The position numbers and the translations under genes are program-made. A stretch of DNA of 64,000 nt from Flavobacteriales bacterium (lineage in GTDB: Bacteria > Bacteroidota > Bacteroidia > Flavobacteriales_E > Vicingaceae): positions 186,001 to 250,000 of the forward strand of contig NVUQ01000001.1 in assembly GCA_002401955.1 (NCBI GenBank). The letters are read 5' to 3'. This document shows, piece after piece, positions 52,901 to 62,815 of the stretch. The notes beneath the pieces were generated by a model. The model was not told the DNA's origin, did not search any database, and saw only the letters and a list, made by a program, of their open reading frames with translations. Positions within the stretch are counted from its first letter, which is position 1. Each line of letters opens with the position of its first letter.

Positions 52901-53022
52901 CCTCCACCAACCAATACATTTTGCACATATTGTGTTGGAGTCAACACTCCAGTTGAAACCGTCAACTGAGCATTACTAATGTGAGTAAGCAATACAGCTA
53001 ATATGGTTGCTATTTTTTTCAT
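49957..53022 (-). CDS. Choice-of-anchor-L, PKD/Ig-like T9SS type B surface protein (copy 2)
   Basis: 1021 residues with the same domain order as copy 1: signal peptide (ends ISNAQ), choice-of-anchor L (FDFVFGSEEYPEFAPP), Calx-beta-like part, Ig/PKD repeats and type B end (YAPNSFTPGGDGLNDEF). Differences cluster in the anchor-L insert and in the Ig repeats near 660-760, while the 3' and central parts are nearly identical. Its 3' overlap with the gpmI remnant repeats the overlap of copy 1 with gpmI. Both copies keep intact frames, so both may be expressed. Confidence 0.87.
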   Translation of the reverse strand: MKKIATILAVLLTHISNAQLTVSTGVLTPTQYVQNVLVGGGVTISNVTFSGDPNQIGTFDATGTIPYLGLNNGIIMATGDVALAIGPNTLASGSASLGGGNMGAGDPDLDILEGTGVGTNDVAILEFDFVPTGDTVKFDFVFGSEEYPEFAPPNGNINDVFGFFLSGPGIAGPFSNNAINIALIPGTTQAVSINNVNLGSNPSYYVDNHTAPGVQSVEYDGYTTVLTAIGAVQCGVQHHIKIAIADASDVAWDSGVFLQGGSFSSNTVSLNSNIDVGGGDSILYEGCGSVLLDFVRTNTADTATYNYIVTGTSDTADYTISASSVVFLPGQDTVTLSVDALQDGLVEPLETVVIGLIQTICSVIDTQSITFYISDYPQAVLTMHDTLKTCGSTDSVPVWVNVLGPPHTIAWQTIPVQTTDTIWVNPNATTTYTVTVTDTCGVNTVIDSAIVTVVVPAPVILTTLNDTSKYCPQDSIMVYVTPSGGGGGYTYSWSPGGAIDSSIYVSPGTTTTYIVDVLDICGSTAKDSVTITVPNFVPLTNIVTTNDDTICPGDPVLLNANVAGGVGTYYLWNNGLGNLIPSNVNPTVTTNYILTAQDSCGAIVLDTVLISIAPNNLQINLPDSIKMDCLDEIILLDPAITGGNGAKSYLWNTTETTPTIQVAPVVTTKYNVTISDACFSTIDSTIVVVPIFNPLELNVNADDTVNCPEDPVILIANITPNTGSGQTLVVNWTDGTTNFTGNNLTVNPTTNTTYTAFVKDTCAKDSARASFTVTVPNYAPLQIITLSDDTLICLGDKASLVVLASGGNDPYTYSWTGGASSKSIHVAPTFDRTYNVVITDDCGSQIDSSVRVSLTNPTADFSYEYISQFDVEFSDSSYYNIVSHWWTFENIISTEVNPIHTFSGDGQFDVWLKVEDEHGCFDSIMKRIIPPQFVYAPNSFTPGGDGLNDEFKFIGMGIKSFKLLLYDRWGELLFQTENIGNGWGGNYKGNPVPAGVYIYKVYAESYENIIFESAGNITLIR

Positions 53023-53252
53023 TAATTTAAAATTTTATATATACAAGTCGATCTAAGACTGTAAAAAGCCTGCTATAATCGTTAAGTATTTTTTAAATTA
53101 TTGGAATCCTAAAATACACTTATGACCTGACAATGAACAAACTACAGAATTTTTCACTAAATGATTAGAACAAAAAAAACAAAAAAGCTTAAAGTCTAAG
53201 CATTAGTTTTTTGTCTGAATTTAATTTTATTACTGAAATGGGTTAACTTAAT

Positions 53253-53260
53253 TATATTTG
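53253..53260 (+). promoter_or_regulatory. -7 promoter box of the M20 peptidase gene
   Basis: TATATTTG matches TAnnTTTG, 15 bases before the ATG. The 53023-53252 stretch upstream shows nothing else. Confidence 0.5.
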
Positions 53261-53275
53261 TAAAAAAATAAAGAT

Positions 53276-54664
53276 ATGCCTACAATCAATAATTACATCT
53301 CAGAAAACAAGGAACGGTTTCTTAACGAACTGTTAGATTTATTAAGAATTCCATCGGTAAGTGCAGATTCTGCTTATGATGCCGACACAGCAAAAACTGC
53401 TGAAGAAGTTAAAAAACGTTTAGAAGAGGCTGGTGCGGACAATGTAGAAATTTGTGCTACAGCAGGTCATCCTATTGTTTATGCAGATAAAATTATTGAT
53501 GATAATTTGCCAACTGTTTTAGTTTACGGACACTATGATGTACAACCTGCAGACCCAATAGATTTGTGGGATAGCCCACCTTTTGAGCCTGTAATTAAAA
53601 CAACTGAAGCTCATCCAGAAGGGGCAATTTTTGCACGAGGATCTTGTGATGATAAGGGTCAAATGTACATGCACGTAAAAGCATTTGAAACGATGATAAA
53701 AACAGACTCTTTACCTTGTAACGTTAAGTTTATGATAGAGGGTGAAGAAGAGGTTGGTTCGGAAAACTTAGGAAAATTCGTAAAAGAAAATAAAGAAAAA
53801 TTAAAGGCTGATGTTATATTAATTTCTGATACTGGAATTATTGCTAATGAAACCCCTTCTATTACTGTAGGGTTAAGAGGTTTAAGTTATGTAGAAGTGG
53901 AAGTAACTGGACCAAACCGTGATTTACATTCAGGGTTATATGGAGGAGCTGTTGCCAACCCTATTAACATTTTATGCGAAATGATTGCTAAAATGCGTGA
54001 TGATAAAAACCATATCGCAATCCCTGGATTTTATGATGATGTTGAAATTCTTACTGATGAAGAACGAGCTGAAATGGCAAAAGCTCCATTTAGTGTTGAA
54101 GAATACAAAAAAGCATTAGATTTATCTGATATTGATGGTGAAGAAGGTTATACCACCAATGAAAGAAACTCTATTAGACCAACAATTGATGTAAACGGAA
54201 TTTGGGGTGGCTATACTGGTGAAGGAGCCAAAACAGTAATTGCATCAAAAGCTTATGCGAAAATTTCTATGCGATTAGTTCCGCACCAAAGCAGTGATAA
54301 AATCACAAAATTATTTACAGAATACTTCACGTCTATTGCTCCTAAATCGGTTAAAGTAAAAGTAACACCGCATCATGGTGGAACTCCCTATGTAACTCCA
54401 ACCAATTTTATTGGCTATAAAGCTGCCAAACAAGCCATGCAAGATTCTTTCGGAAAAACACCAATACCAATAAGAAGCGGAGGAAGTATTCCTATCGTTG
54501 CTTTATTTGAAGAAGAATTGGGGTTAAAATCTGTTCTGTTTGGTTTTGGATTAGATTCTGATGCGATACATTCTCCAAACGAGCATTATGGTGTATTTAA
54601 TTACTTTAAAGGTATTGAGACGATTCCTTTATTTTTCAAATACTTTACAGAGTATTCTAAATAA
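53276..54664 (+). CDS. M20-family dipeptidase
   Basis: 462 residues, no signal peptide. Metal-binding and catalytic motifs of M20: YGHYDVQPAD (His86), RGSCDDKG (Asp125), EGEEEVGS (Glu158-159), and the C-terminal SPNEHYG. The dimerisation domain spans about 195-380. Closest in style to the CNDP-type/ArgE-DapE dipeptidases of Bacteroidota. Cytosolic peptide breakdown is the likely role; exact substrate unknown. Possible weak terminator hairpin at 54669-54705. Confidence 0.9.
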   Translation: MPTINNYISENKERFLNELLDLLRIPSVSADSAYDADTAKTAEEVKKRLEEAGADNVEICATAGHPIVYADKIIDDNLPTVLVYGHYDVQPADPIDLWDSPPFEPVIKTTEAHPEGAIFARGSCDDKGQMYMHVKAFETMIKTDSLPCNVKFMIEGEEEVGSENLGKFVKENKEKLKADVILISDTGIIANETPSITVGLRGLSYVEVEVTGPNRDLHSGLYGGAVANPINILCEMIAKMRDDKNHIAIPGFYDDVEILTDEERAEMAKAPFSVEEYKKALDLSDIDGEEGYTTNERNSIRPTIDVNGIWGGYTGEGAKTVIASKAYAKISMRLVPHQSSDKITKLFTEYFTSIAPKSVKVKVTPHHGGTPYVTPTNFIGYKAAKQAMQDSFGKTPIPIRSGGSIPIVALFEEELGLKSVLFGFGLDSDAIHSPNEHYGVFNYFKGIETIPLFFKYFTEYSK

Positions 54665-54721
54665 TTTAAAATTAGAGGTTGGTAATTATCAATCTCTAAT
54701 TTCAGATATCCATCCTCAATT

Positions 54722-55189
54722 ATGAAATTGATTGCCAATCTAAAACTAATTCTTGTTTATATCGCAACTGCAATAATATTTACAAGCTGCCTTGAATACA
54801 AAGAGGTACAAGTTGTAAAAATTATTAATGTTGGAGTAAAAGATATTTCAGCAAAGGGCGTTGATATTGAAGTTACCATGCAAATTAAGAATCCCAATAA
54901 ATACAATATTAGCATTGTTGATTCTGACTTAACACTTTTTCTGAAAGGAAAAAAAATGGGAACCGCTAAAATCAAAGAAAAAGTAACTCTCAAAAAGAAA
55001 TCAAACGATGTTTACCGTTTCACCATTAAATCTGATTTAAAAGACATTGCTTCTGGAGGCCTTTCTGTTATGATGGGATTAATTACCCAATCATCAATGG
55101 AACTTAAAGTCCAAGGAGATATAAAAGCGAAAGCAAAAGGCATCAGTAAAAAAATTCCAGTAGATTTTACAGAAAACATTAAACTCTAA
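54722..55189 (+). CDS. LEA type 2 family lipoprotein
   Basis: 155 residues with a lipobox cysteine at 23 (IIFTSC). The mature part has the LEA14/WHy pattern (VDIEVTMQIKNPNKYNISIV and DSDLTLFLKGKKMGTAKIKE), an immunoglobulin-like fold found in envelope lipoproteins of Bacteroidota. Function unknown. It follows the peptidase gene by 57 bases. Confidence 0.82.
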   Translation: MKLIANLKLILVYIATAIIFTSCLEYKEVQVVKIINVGVKDISAKGVDIEVTMQIKNPNKYNISIVDSDLTLFLKGKKMGTAKIKEKVTLKKKSNDVYRFTIKSDLKDIASGGLSVMMGLITQSSMELKVQGDIKAKAKGISKKIPVDFTENIKL

Positions 55190-55313
55190 CTATTATTTTA
55201 TCACTTGCATGAAACTTATATGCTACATAAATCAAAACACGTGGTGAAAAGAAAAGTAATAGGATAAGAATATTATTCATCTTGTAAATTTAGTATTTTC
55301 GCTCAACAAGTAT

Positions 55314-57485
55314 TTGAAACATCAAAAAACTAACTTTATTTTGAAATCATTTTCATTGATAACAGCAATACTATTATTTCTTTCTATTATTTCTTGTGCT
55401 GGAAAAAGTTCTGATATTGCCTCTAAGAAAACTAAAGAAAATCAAGCAAGCGAAATTGCTATGGATACCACCAAACACAAACACACCAATAATTTAATTA
55501 ATGAAACTAGCCCTTATTTATTGCAACATGCTCATAATCCTGTAAATTGGTATGCTTGGGGAGATGAAGCTTTAGCAAAAGCAAAGGCTGAAAACAAGCT
55601 ACTATTAATTAGTGTTGGATATTCTGCTTGTCATTGGTGCCATGTTATGGAGCATGAATCTTTTGAAAATGAAGAAGTTGCTAAATTAATGAACGATAAT
55701 TTTATCTGTATAAAAGTAGATAGGGAAGAGCGCCCAGACATTGATCAGATTTATATGAATGCTGTACAACTAATGACTGGTAGAGGTGGTTGGCCATTAA
55801 ATTGTTTCGCTTTACCAACGGGAGAACCTTTTTACGGGGGAACTTATTTTCAGAAAGACCAATGGATACAAATTTTAAACAATGTTGCCAAAGAATATAA
55901 AGTTGCACCCGAAAATGTGAACGAATACGCACAAAAGCTAACTGAAGGAATAAGAACCAGCGAAATGTTACCAATGGTTAAAGACAACACTCCTTTTTCT
56001 ATGAATGTTTTAGAAGCTGGTGTTGTCAATATAAAAAAACGATTTGATTATGTAGAAGGTGGCGGAAACAGTGCTCCAAAATTCCCAATGCCCAATAATT
56101 ATGAATTCTTACTGCAGTATTATTACCATACAAAAGATAAAGAAGTTTTAAATGTTGTTGAGCTAACATTAGATAAAATGGCTTACGGAGGCATTTATGA
56201 TCAGATTGGTGGTGGTTTTGCACGTTATTCTACTGATAAGTATTGGAAGGCTCCACACTTTGAAAAAATGCTGTACGATAACGGACAATTAGTTTCCTTA
56301 TACTCTCAAGCTTATCAACTCACTAAAAAACCCTTATACAAACACGTTGTTTATCAAACTTTAGAATATATTGAACGAGAAATGACCGCTAAAAACGGAG
56401 CATTCTACTCATCTTTAGATGCTGATAGCGAGGGTGAAGAGGGTAAATTTTATGTTTGGAGCAAAGAAGAATTAGAGACTGTTTTAAAAGATGATTATGA
56501 TTTTGCAAAAGAATACTACAGTGTTAATTCATTAGGGAAATGGGAAGGGCATTATATTTTATTACGTAAAAAAGACAATGCTAAAATCGCCAAACTCTTT
56601 AATATTTCAGAAAAAGAAGTGGTAACAAAAATTAAAAAAATAAACGCCATTTTATTAAAGGAACGTGCAAAAAGAATAAGACCTGGATTAGACGATAAAA
56701 CTCTTACCTCTTGGAATGCACTAATGCTAAAAGGATACGTAGATGCTTACAATGTTTTTGGTGAAGAAGCCTTTTTAAAAGCAGCACTAAAAAATGCCAA
56801 TTTTATTGTATCTACTCAGATTAGAAAAGACGGAGGCTTAAATCACAACTACAAAAATGGCGTTAGTAATTTAGATGGTTATTTAGAAGATTACTCATTT
56901 ACCACAGAAGCTTTGATTGCGCTTTATCAAGCTACTTTTGATGAAAAATGGTTAACCCATGCCAAGCAATTAACCGATTATGCTATTACTCATTTTTATG
57001 ATGCTGAAACTGGTTTTTTCTTTTTCACATCAAACAATGCAAAAGGCTTGGTAGCAAGAAAAATGGAACTAACCGATAATGTAATACCTGCATCCAACTC
57101 GAGCATGGCTAAAGCATTATTCCTTTTAGGGGAGTTTTATTACAATGAGGATTATACCAAAAAATCGAAACAAATGTTAAAAAACATTGAAGCACAAATT
57201 CCACAATATATTTCTGGTTATTCTAACTGGGGAATTTTAATGCTCAACAACGTGAAACCCTTTTATGAATTGGCTATTTCAGGAAAAAAAGCACATGAGA
57301 AAAGAAAAGAATTTAATGTAAGCTACATTCCCAATAAATTAGTAGTTGGGAGTATTAAAGAAAGTAAATTACCTTTGTTAGAAATGAAGGAAGTCAACGG
57401 AAAGACGATGATATACGTATGTTATAATAAAGCATGTCAATTACCAGTTGAAAAGGTAAGTGAAGCTCTTTTGCAAATTAAATAA
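55314..57485 (+). CDS. DUF255 thioredoxin-domain protein (YyaL/SSP411 family), lipoprotein form
   Basis: 723 residues from a TTG; this is the only start that keeps the lipoprotein signal (lipobox Cys28, SIISCAG). The thioredoxin-like DUF255 domain begins at about 60 ([20 protein letters not shown]) with [10 protein letters not shown] at 104-113 and continues into an (alpha/alpha)6 barrel to about 660. The family is widespread and poorly understood. A membrane-anchored version suggests a periplasmic role. The next gene starts 25 bases later. Confidence 0.83.
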   Translation: MKHQKTNFILKSFSLITAILLFLSIISCAGKSSDIASKKTKENQASEIAMDTTKHKHTNNLINETSPYLLQHAHNPVNWYAWGDEALAKAKAENKLLLISVGYSACHWCHVMEHESFENEEVAKLMNDNFICIKVDREERPDIDQIYMNAVQLMTGRGGWPLNCFALPTGEPFYGGTYFQKDQWIQILNNVAKEYKVAPENVNEYAQKLTEGIRTSEMLPMVKDNTPFSMNVLEAGVVNIKKRFDYVEGGGNSAPKFPMPNNYEFLLQYYYHTKDKEVLNVVELTLDKMAYGGIYDQIGGGFARYSTDKYWKAPHFEKMLYDNGQLVSLYSQAYQLTKKPLYKHVVYQTLEYIEREMTAKNGAFYSSLDADSEGEEGKFYVWSKEELETVLKDDYDFAKEYYSVNSLGKWEGHYILLRKKDNAKIAKLFNISEKEVVTKIKKINAILLKERAKRIRPGLDDKTLTSWNALMLKGYVDAYNVFGEEAFLKAALKNANFIVSTQIRKDGGLNHNYKNGVSNLDGYLEDYSFTTEALIALYQATFDEKWLTHAKQLTDYAITHFYDAETGFFFFTSNNAKGLVARKMELTDNVIPASNSSMAKALFLLGEFYYNEDYTKKSKQMLKNIEAQIPQYISGYSNWGILMLNNVKPFYELAISGKKAHEKRKEFNVSYIPNKLVVGSIKESKLPLLEMKEVNGKTMIYVCYNKACQLPVEKVSEALLQIK

Positions 57486-57509
57486 TGAGTTAATTTAGTA
57501 ATGTAATAA

Positions 57510-59123
57510 TTGAATAATTTTTACCGACATATACTTGTTTTAACTGTGCTAATTGCTCCAATTATTTCAAAAGGGCAACAACAAAACCTGCCTTTAAATA
57601 GGGAGTTTGGTTTGGTTAATCAGAAAGTGTTTAATGCTTTTGGAAATAATGTTCATACTTCGTTTCAACCAATTAATCAGTCGGCTATTAAAAACATTTC
57701 AGATTCTATATTATCTGACTCTGAACATAAATTCTATTTAGCAAACGTCAAAAAATCAGAAAAAAAATCACGCAACTTTTTTAAATGGATGTATCAATCA
57801 TTATTCTTTGAGAATTTTTTAGCGGTTGATACAGGTAGATTTTACATGTCAATATCTCCACAATGGAATCTTGAAATGGGTAAAGACAGTGAAGACAAAT
57901 CTGGAAGATCATTATACAAAAATACGAGAGGAGTTATTGTAAGAGCCAATGTTGGAGAAAATTTTTCTTTTGAAACATCTCTTTATGAAAACCAAATGGC
58001 GTTACCAGATTATTTAGATGATTATGCAAATTCTACAAAAGTAATTCCAGGACAAGGAAGATGGAAAAGGTTTAAGTCTGACCAAGGTTATGATTTTTCT
58101 TCAGCCTCAGCTAATATTTCCTATTCACCGAGTAAACACTTCAATTTTCAATTAGGAACGGGTAAAAACTTTGTTGGCGATGGCTACCGTTCATTACTTT
58201 TATCTGATGCTTCATTTAATTACCCTTTTTGGAAAATCATCACCACTTTTGGTAAAAAAGATCAATTTCAATATACCAAGTTAAATGCGTCTTTATCTTC
58301 TGTTACAAGAAGAGAAGATGGATCAACTGGAGAAGCTTTATTTCAACGAAAATCAATGAGCACGCATTATTTCAGCTGGCTGGCTACCAAGTGGTTAAAC
58401 CTTGGTTTGTTTGAATCCACTATGTGGCAAACAGAAGACTCTACAGGAACCAAACCATTGCAATGGCAGCAGTTTAACCCTGTAATTGGAGTTAATACCG
58501 CAACTACAGGTTTTAATGATGTAAATCATACAGTGGTAGGTACAAATCTAAAAATCAAGCTTCCGTTTAAAGCAGTCATCTACAATCAGTTTGTTTATGA
58601 TGGAGCTTCAAAATACGGTTATCAAATTGGAGCAAAATATTTTGGAATACCAAATTTAACTCTACAAGCAGAATACAATAACACAGCAGCTTATACTTAT
58701 TCTTCCGATACTAGATTGCAAGCCTATTCTAATTACAACGAACCATTAGCACATCCCTCAGGAGCTAACTTTAATGAAGTTATTGGGATTATTAATTATA
58801 AATATAAACGCGTATTTACTCAGGCAAAAATTAACCTGATTAACTCAGATATTATTGGGGGAAATATTTTTATTTCTGAAAATAATTCCCCTCCTTTCGT
58901 AGATGAAGAAGGAAACCTATTGTCAACACCCAATATTGATACTAAACTAACTATTATCCAAGCTCATCTCGGGTTTCTTATTAATCCCAAAAATAATATG
59001 AGCATTATAATAGGTTTAACTAAACGAACAGAAAACATTCCTAGTTTCGATTATACTCATGAAACTAATTACCTCTATTTTGGCTTTAGAACATCATTAA
59101 GAAATTTATATAACGATTTTTAA
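57510..59123 (+). CDS. RemB/Wzi-like outer-membrane barrel protein, copy 1
   Basis: 537 residues from a TTG, signal peptide ending ISKGQ. The rest is beta-barrel-like. The motif GTGKNFVGDGYRSLLLSDAS with the following NYPFWKI is typical of proteins annotated as gliding motility protein RemB; the plan also resembles Wzi capsule-assembly barrels. It is paralogous to the gene at 60247 (shared GKNF-GDGYRSL and HPSGANFNE motifs). Sandwiching a WecA-like gene points to surface polysaccharide handling. Confidence 0.7.
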   Translation: MNNFYRHILVLTVLIAPIISKGQQQNLPLNREFGLVNQKVFNAFGNNVHTSFQPINQSAIKNISDSILSDSEHKFYLANVKKSEKKSRNFFKWMYQSLFFENFLAVDTGRFYMSISPQWNLEMGKDSEDKSGRSLYKNTRGVIVRANVGENFSFETSLYENQMALPDYLDDYANSTKVIPGQGRWKRFKSDQGYDFSSASANISYSPSKHFNFQLGTGKNFVGDGYRSLLLSDASFNYPFWKIITTFGKKDQFQYTKLNASLSSVTRREDGSTGEALFQRKSMSTHYFSWLATKWLNLGLFESTMWQTEDSTGTKPLQWQQFNPVIGVNTATTGFNDVNHTVVGTNLKIKLPFKAVIYNQFVYDGASKYGYQIGAKYFGIPNLTLQAEYNNTAAYTYSSDTRLQAYSNYNEPLAHPSGANFNEVIGIINYKYKRVFTQAKINLINSDIIGGNIFISENNSPPFVDEEGNLLSTPNIDTKLTIIQAHLGFLINPKNNMSIIIGLTKRTENIPSFDYTHETNYLYFGFRTSLRNLYNDF

Positions 59124-59183
59124 TACACAATGTAAGCAGATAATTATTGATATGATACAAGTAAAAAAAAATAGAACTCCATT

Positions 59184-60254
59184 ATGCAAGAATTAATTCT
59201 ACCTATAATTACCTCTTTTATGATAGTGTTGCTTTCAACACCCTCATTTATAAAAATTGCAGAGATTAAACACCTGTTTGATGATCCGTCTGAAGACAGG
59301 AAAATTCACACCCAAAAAGTCCCATTAATGGGAGGTATGATGATTTTTGCAGGAACCTTATTTTCTTTTTTATTATGGCTTCCAATAAATGATATTGGAG
59401 TAATAAAATACTTAATTCCTTCCTTATTAATTATGTTTTTTGTAGGGATGAAAGATGATATTATTGGAACGGCTCCAGTAAAGAAATTAGCAGCACATAT
59501 TGTAGTAGCCTTTATTATGGTTTTTATGGCAGAAGTAAAATTGACCAGTTTACACGGTTTATTTGGCATAAGAGAAATACCTGAATGGGCAGGAATCATG
59601 CTTACTATTTTTACTTATATCGTAGTAATAAATGCTTTTAATTTAATTGATGGTGTTGATGGCTTAGCTGCAGGAGTTGGATTTATTGCCTCAACCGTTT
59701 TTGGTTTTTGGTTTTATTATGCTGGAGATTGGACTTATGCTGTCTTGTCATTTGCTTTGGCTGGTGCTTTATTAGGGTTTTTAAGATTTAACTTTAATCC
59801 TGCTAAAATATTTATGGGCGATTCAGGATCATTAACCATAGGTTTTTTAATTGCAGTAATGGCTATCGAATTGGTTGAGTACGAAGCTCAAGAATTACCT
59901 CAAGCTATCAAGAATATTTCTAAACCTATACTTGCAATGTCCATTTTGGTATATCCTTTAGTTGATACCATTAGAGTATTTACTTTAAGAGCAGTAAAAG
60001 GAGTTTCGCCCTTTACAGCAGATAGAAACCACATCCATCATAGACTAATGGACTTAGGTTTAGGACACAAGTCTACAGTAATTATAATTTACATTTTTAG
60101 CATACTAACAATTGGGGCGGCAGTAGTAGCTCAAGGTTTTGATCCAAGTTATTCATTTATCGTAATTATTAGCAGCGTTTTAATCTTAATTCAAATTCCA
60201 TTTTTTATTAAACTGAAAAGAAAAAAAGCAGAAAAAAAGAAGCTCAATGCATAA
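59184..60254 (+). CDS. WecA/TagO-like undecaprenyl-phosphate sugar-1-phosphate transferase
   Basis: 356 residues with about ten membrane helices. Motifs of the MraY/WecA superfamily: NLIDGVDGLAAG at 153-164, KIFMGDSGS at 208-216 and RNHIHHRL at 281-288. It starts lipid-linked glycan synthesis by moving a HexNAc phosphate to undecaprenyl phosphate. Its stop overlaps the start of the second RemB-like gene by eight bases, so the two are co-translated. Confidence 0.9.
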   Translation: MQELILPIITSFMIVLLSTPSFIKIAEIKHLFDDPSEDRKIHTQKVPLMGGMMIFAGTLFSFLLWLPINDIGVIKYLIPSLLIMFFVGMKDDIIGTAPVKKLAAHIVVAFIMVFMAEVKLTSLHGLFGIREIPEWAGIMLTIFTYIVVINAFNLIDGVDGLAAGVGFIASTVFGFWFYYAGDWTYAVLSFALAGALLGFLRFNFNPAKIFMGDSGSLTIGFLIAVMAIELVEYEAQELPQAIKNISKPILAMSILVYPLVDTIRVFTLRAVKGVSPFTADRNHIHHRLMDLGLGHKSTVIIIYIFSILTIGAAVVAQGFDPSYSFIVIISSVLILIQIPFFIKLKRKKAEKKKLNA

Positions 60255-61851
60255 ACGTATCGTTTACATATCATCCGTTTTATTAATGCTATTTTTAACT
60301 GAGTTAAATGCACAAAACTTTAATGTTACTAACGAACGTACATTTTCTAATTTATTCAATAAACATATTGACACCTTAAAAAATTTCCATACGAGCATTA
60401 AACCTTTTGCTAAAAATGAAATTGCCGATTTTGATACCATTATCAATTCTTATAACACTTCAACTAATTCTGGATTCCTCAACAAATTAACAAACGAAAA
60501 CCTAATCCAATCAAAAGGAAAAAAGTTTAAACTAATTATCGACCCAATCGTTAATGCAGGTTTAACGGTAGAAAAAAACAGCACCACTTCTCAAACGGTA
60601 AATGAAACTGCTTTTGGATTAAATATACAAAGTAGTTTTGGTAAAAAATGGAGCGGACAATTTGCAATGTTAACTGATCATTCTAAATACCCATCGCACA
60701 TTGATGCTTTAGTTCAGAATAAAAACATTAGTCCTGGATATGATTATTCTAAAAACGATCAAGCATTTTTTGGGCAGGCCAATATTACATTTACCGCTGA
60801 TGAGAACTTTACTTTTCAGTTAGGTTATGGTAAGAACTTTATTGGCGATGGATACCGTTCTTTATTTTTATCTGACAATGCCAATAGCTACCCTTACCTT
60901 AAGGTTACCGCTAATATCTGGAGATTAAAATACATGGCTTTATATACAAACTATCAAGATATCAGAAATTCGGATGGTAATATGAAAGACTATTTTCAAA
61001 AACTATCAACCATTCATTACCTAAGTATTAATGCAACAAAATGGTGGAACATTGGTTTGTTTGAAAGCATTATTTGGCAATCTCAAGAAGAAGAATTTTA
61101 TAGAGGTTATGACATCAATTATTTTAACCCTGTAATCTTTTTGCGTCCTACAGAATATGCTCAAGGTTCTTCTGACAATGCTTTACTTGGTGGAAGTATG
61201 AAGTTTAAAATCAGAAAAAAGAACATTCTATACAGTCAACTAATTTTAGATGAATTTAAATTAGATGAAATTAAAGCAGGAACAGGTTGGTGGGCAAACA
61301 AATATGGATACCAATTTGGTTTAAAATCTTATGACTTTATGTGGATTAAAAATTTAACGCTACAATTAGAATACAATATGGTTAGGCCTTTCACTTACAC
61401 TCATAGTGATTTTTCAACTTCTCCAACTCAAATACACACTTTACAGAGTTATACTCACTTTAACTCTCCTTTAGCTCATCCTTTAGGGGCTAATTTTAAT
61501 GAAGCTATGGCAAGTTTAACTTATCAGAAAAAAAGATGGTTAATTGAAGCCATTACAACTATTGCTAAAATTGGTTTAGAAATTAACGATACAGCTAGTA
61601 TTGGTCAGGATTTATACATTCCGAATAACAATAGAGCTAACGAATATGGAAATTATACCACACAAGGATTAACTACAGATATTATTAATTCTACATTAAA
61701 GGTTTCATATATCATTAACCCGAAATCACAACTGTTGTTTCAGGTTGGAGTTACCAATAGAATGTATAAAAATAGTGTAGAGAACACCTCAACCAATATG
61801 GTTTTTGTAGGAATTAAAACAGCAATAACTAATCGTTATTTTGACTTTTAG
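60247..61851 (+). CDS. RemB/Wzi-like outer-membrane barrel protein, copy 2
   Basis: 534 residues, signal peptide ending LNAQ (about residue 22). Contains GYGKNFIGDGYRSLFLSDNA and SPLAHPLGANFNEAMASLTY, in register with the gene at 57510. The eight-base overlap with the WecA-like gene links it to glycan export or display. Two such barrels around one transferase suggest a dedicated surface polysaccharide function. Confidence 0.72.
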   Translation: MHKRIVYISSVLLMLFLTELNAQNFNVTNERTFSNLFNKHIDTLKNFHTSIKPFAKNEIADFDTIINSYNTSTNSGFLNKLTNENLIQSKGKKFKLIIDPIVNAGLTVEKNSTTSQTVNETAFGLNIQSSFGKKWSGQFAMLTDHSKYPSHIDALVQNKNISPGYDYSKNDQAFFGQANITFTADENFTFQLGYGKNFIGDGYRSLFLSDNANSYPYLKVTANIWRLKYMALYTNYQDIRNSDGNMKDYFQKLSTIHYLSINATKWWNIGLFESIIWQSQEEEFYRGYDINYFNPVIFLRPTEYAQGSSDNALLGGSMKFKIRKKNILYSQLILDEFKLDEIKAGTGWWANKYGYQFGLKSYDFMWIKNLTLQLEYNMVRPFTYTHSDFSTSPTQIHTLQSYTHFNSPLAHPLGANFNEAMASLTYQKKRWLIEAITTIAKIGLEINDTASIGQDLYIPNNNRANEYGNYTTQGLTTDIINSTLKVSYIINPKSQLLFQVGVTNRMYKNSVENTSTNMVFVGIKTAITNRYFDF

Positions 61852-61886
61852 ATTAAATGCCATGCAAAAGAATTTTTGTTGAACTT

Positions 61887-62171
61887 TTAATTGTTTAATG
61901 GCAGAAAAATTGAGATGTCAAAGTCAATTAAAAATAAAAACCCCAAAACCAAAACAGCAATAATGATAATGATAGTTTTATTAAAACCGCCATTTTCAGA
62001 AGCTTTGAATTCATTAATAGCTACATTAAATTTTCCTTTTAAATTTTTCTTTTCTCCTACACTGGTTCGGAATTCATCAAATCTATGTTTAAGCTCATAC
62101 GGACTTCCTTCACCTTTATAATAAAGAGGTTTGTAATCGAAATTTCTTTTTTCTTTTTTGATAAATCCCAT
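61887..62171 (-). CDS. Small single-helix membrane protein
   Basis: 94 residues: a charged N-terminal region (KKEKRNFDYKPLYYKGEGSP) and one C-terminal membrane helix (TIIIIIAVLVLGFLFLIDF). The start resembles a conserved Bacteroidota protein that is sometimes mislabelled as a riboflavin synthase subunit; I see no such fold. Convergent with the barrel gene upstream. Confidence 0.65.
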   Translation of the reverse strand: MGFIKKEKRNFDYKPLYYKGEGSPYELKHRFDEFRTSVGEKKNLKGKFNVAINEFKASENGGFNKTIIIIIAVLVLGFLFLIDFDISIFLPLNN

Positions 62172-62246
62172 AATAGATGTTCACTAACTCAAATTTACTA
62201 AAATAACGCAATCTCTTCTCAAAAATTATTTTCTATTTTTACGATA

Positions 62247-62759
62247 ATGGATTTTAGAGCATTATTAGAACAAGGTCATTCAAAATCTAACACAACTATT
62301 ATTGTAAATGAAGTTTGTGTTTCTACTCAAAAAATGGAAGAGTTAATGCAGTGTTTTATTGATGGCCCTGTACAAATTACTCAGCGTGCTGCTTGGCCAA
62401 TGTCTTTTATTGCTCAAAAGCATCCGCAATTACTTAATAAATATTATAGTTTATTTATTGAGTTATTAAATCAGCCAAACAAACACGATTCAATTAATAG
62501 AAATATCTTGCGTGCTTTTCAATTTGTAGAAATTCCTAAAAAGCACGAGGGAAACGTTTTAGATGTGAGTTTCAAATTGCTCAACTCACCTAACGAGCCA
62601 ATTGCTGTAAAAGCATTTAGTATGACCGTTATTTTTAATCTCTCAAAAAAATATCCTGATATTGTACCTGAGCTTAAAGCAAGTATTGAATATTTAATGC
62701 CCAATGCAAGTGCTGGTATTAAAAGCCGAAGTAATAAAATTCTTAAAGCGATCCAATAA
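62247..62759 (+). CDS. HEAT-repeat-like cytoplasmic protein
   Basis: 170 residues, all-helical, with repeats of the HEAT type (QRAAWPMSFIAQKHPQLLNK, then KAFSMTVIFNLSKKYPDIVP). No signal peptide. Related Bacteroidota proteins are known to me only as hypothetical. It precedes bshA by 56 bases on the same strand and may be co-expressed. Confidence 0.65.
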   Translation: MDFRALLEQGHSKSNTTIIVNEVCVSTQKMEELMQCFIDGPVQITQRAAWPMSFIAQKHPQLLNKYYSLFIELLNQPNKHDSINRNILRAFQFVEIPKKHEGNVLDVSFKLLNSPNEPIAVKAFSMTVIFNLSKKYPDIVPELKASIEYLMPNASAGIKSRSNKILKAIQ

Positions 62760-62815
62760 TAAGTTTAGGTTAGTCATTTGCTATTCATTATTTTTGTTTA
62801 AGAAATAGTGTAGAT

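Noticed and set aside
61887-62171. Riboflavin synthase beta subunit
   Set aside because: The protein has one membrane helix and no lumazine-synthase motifs; the name would be a carried-over misannotation.
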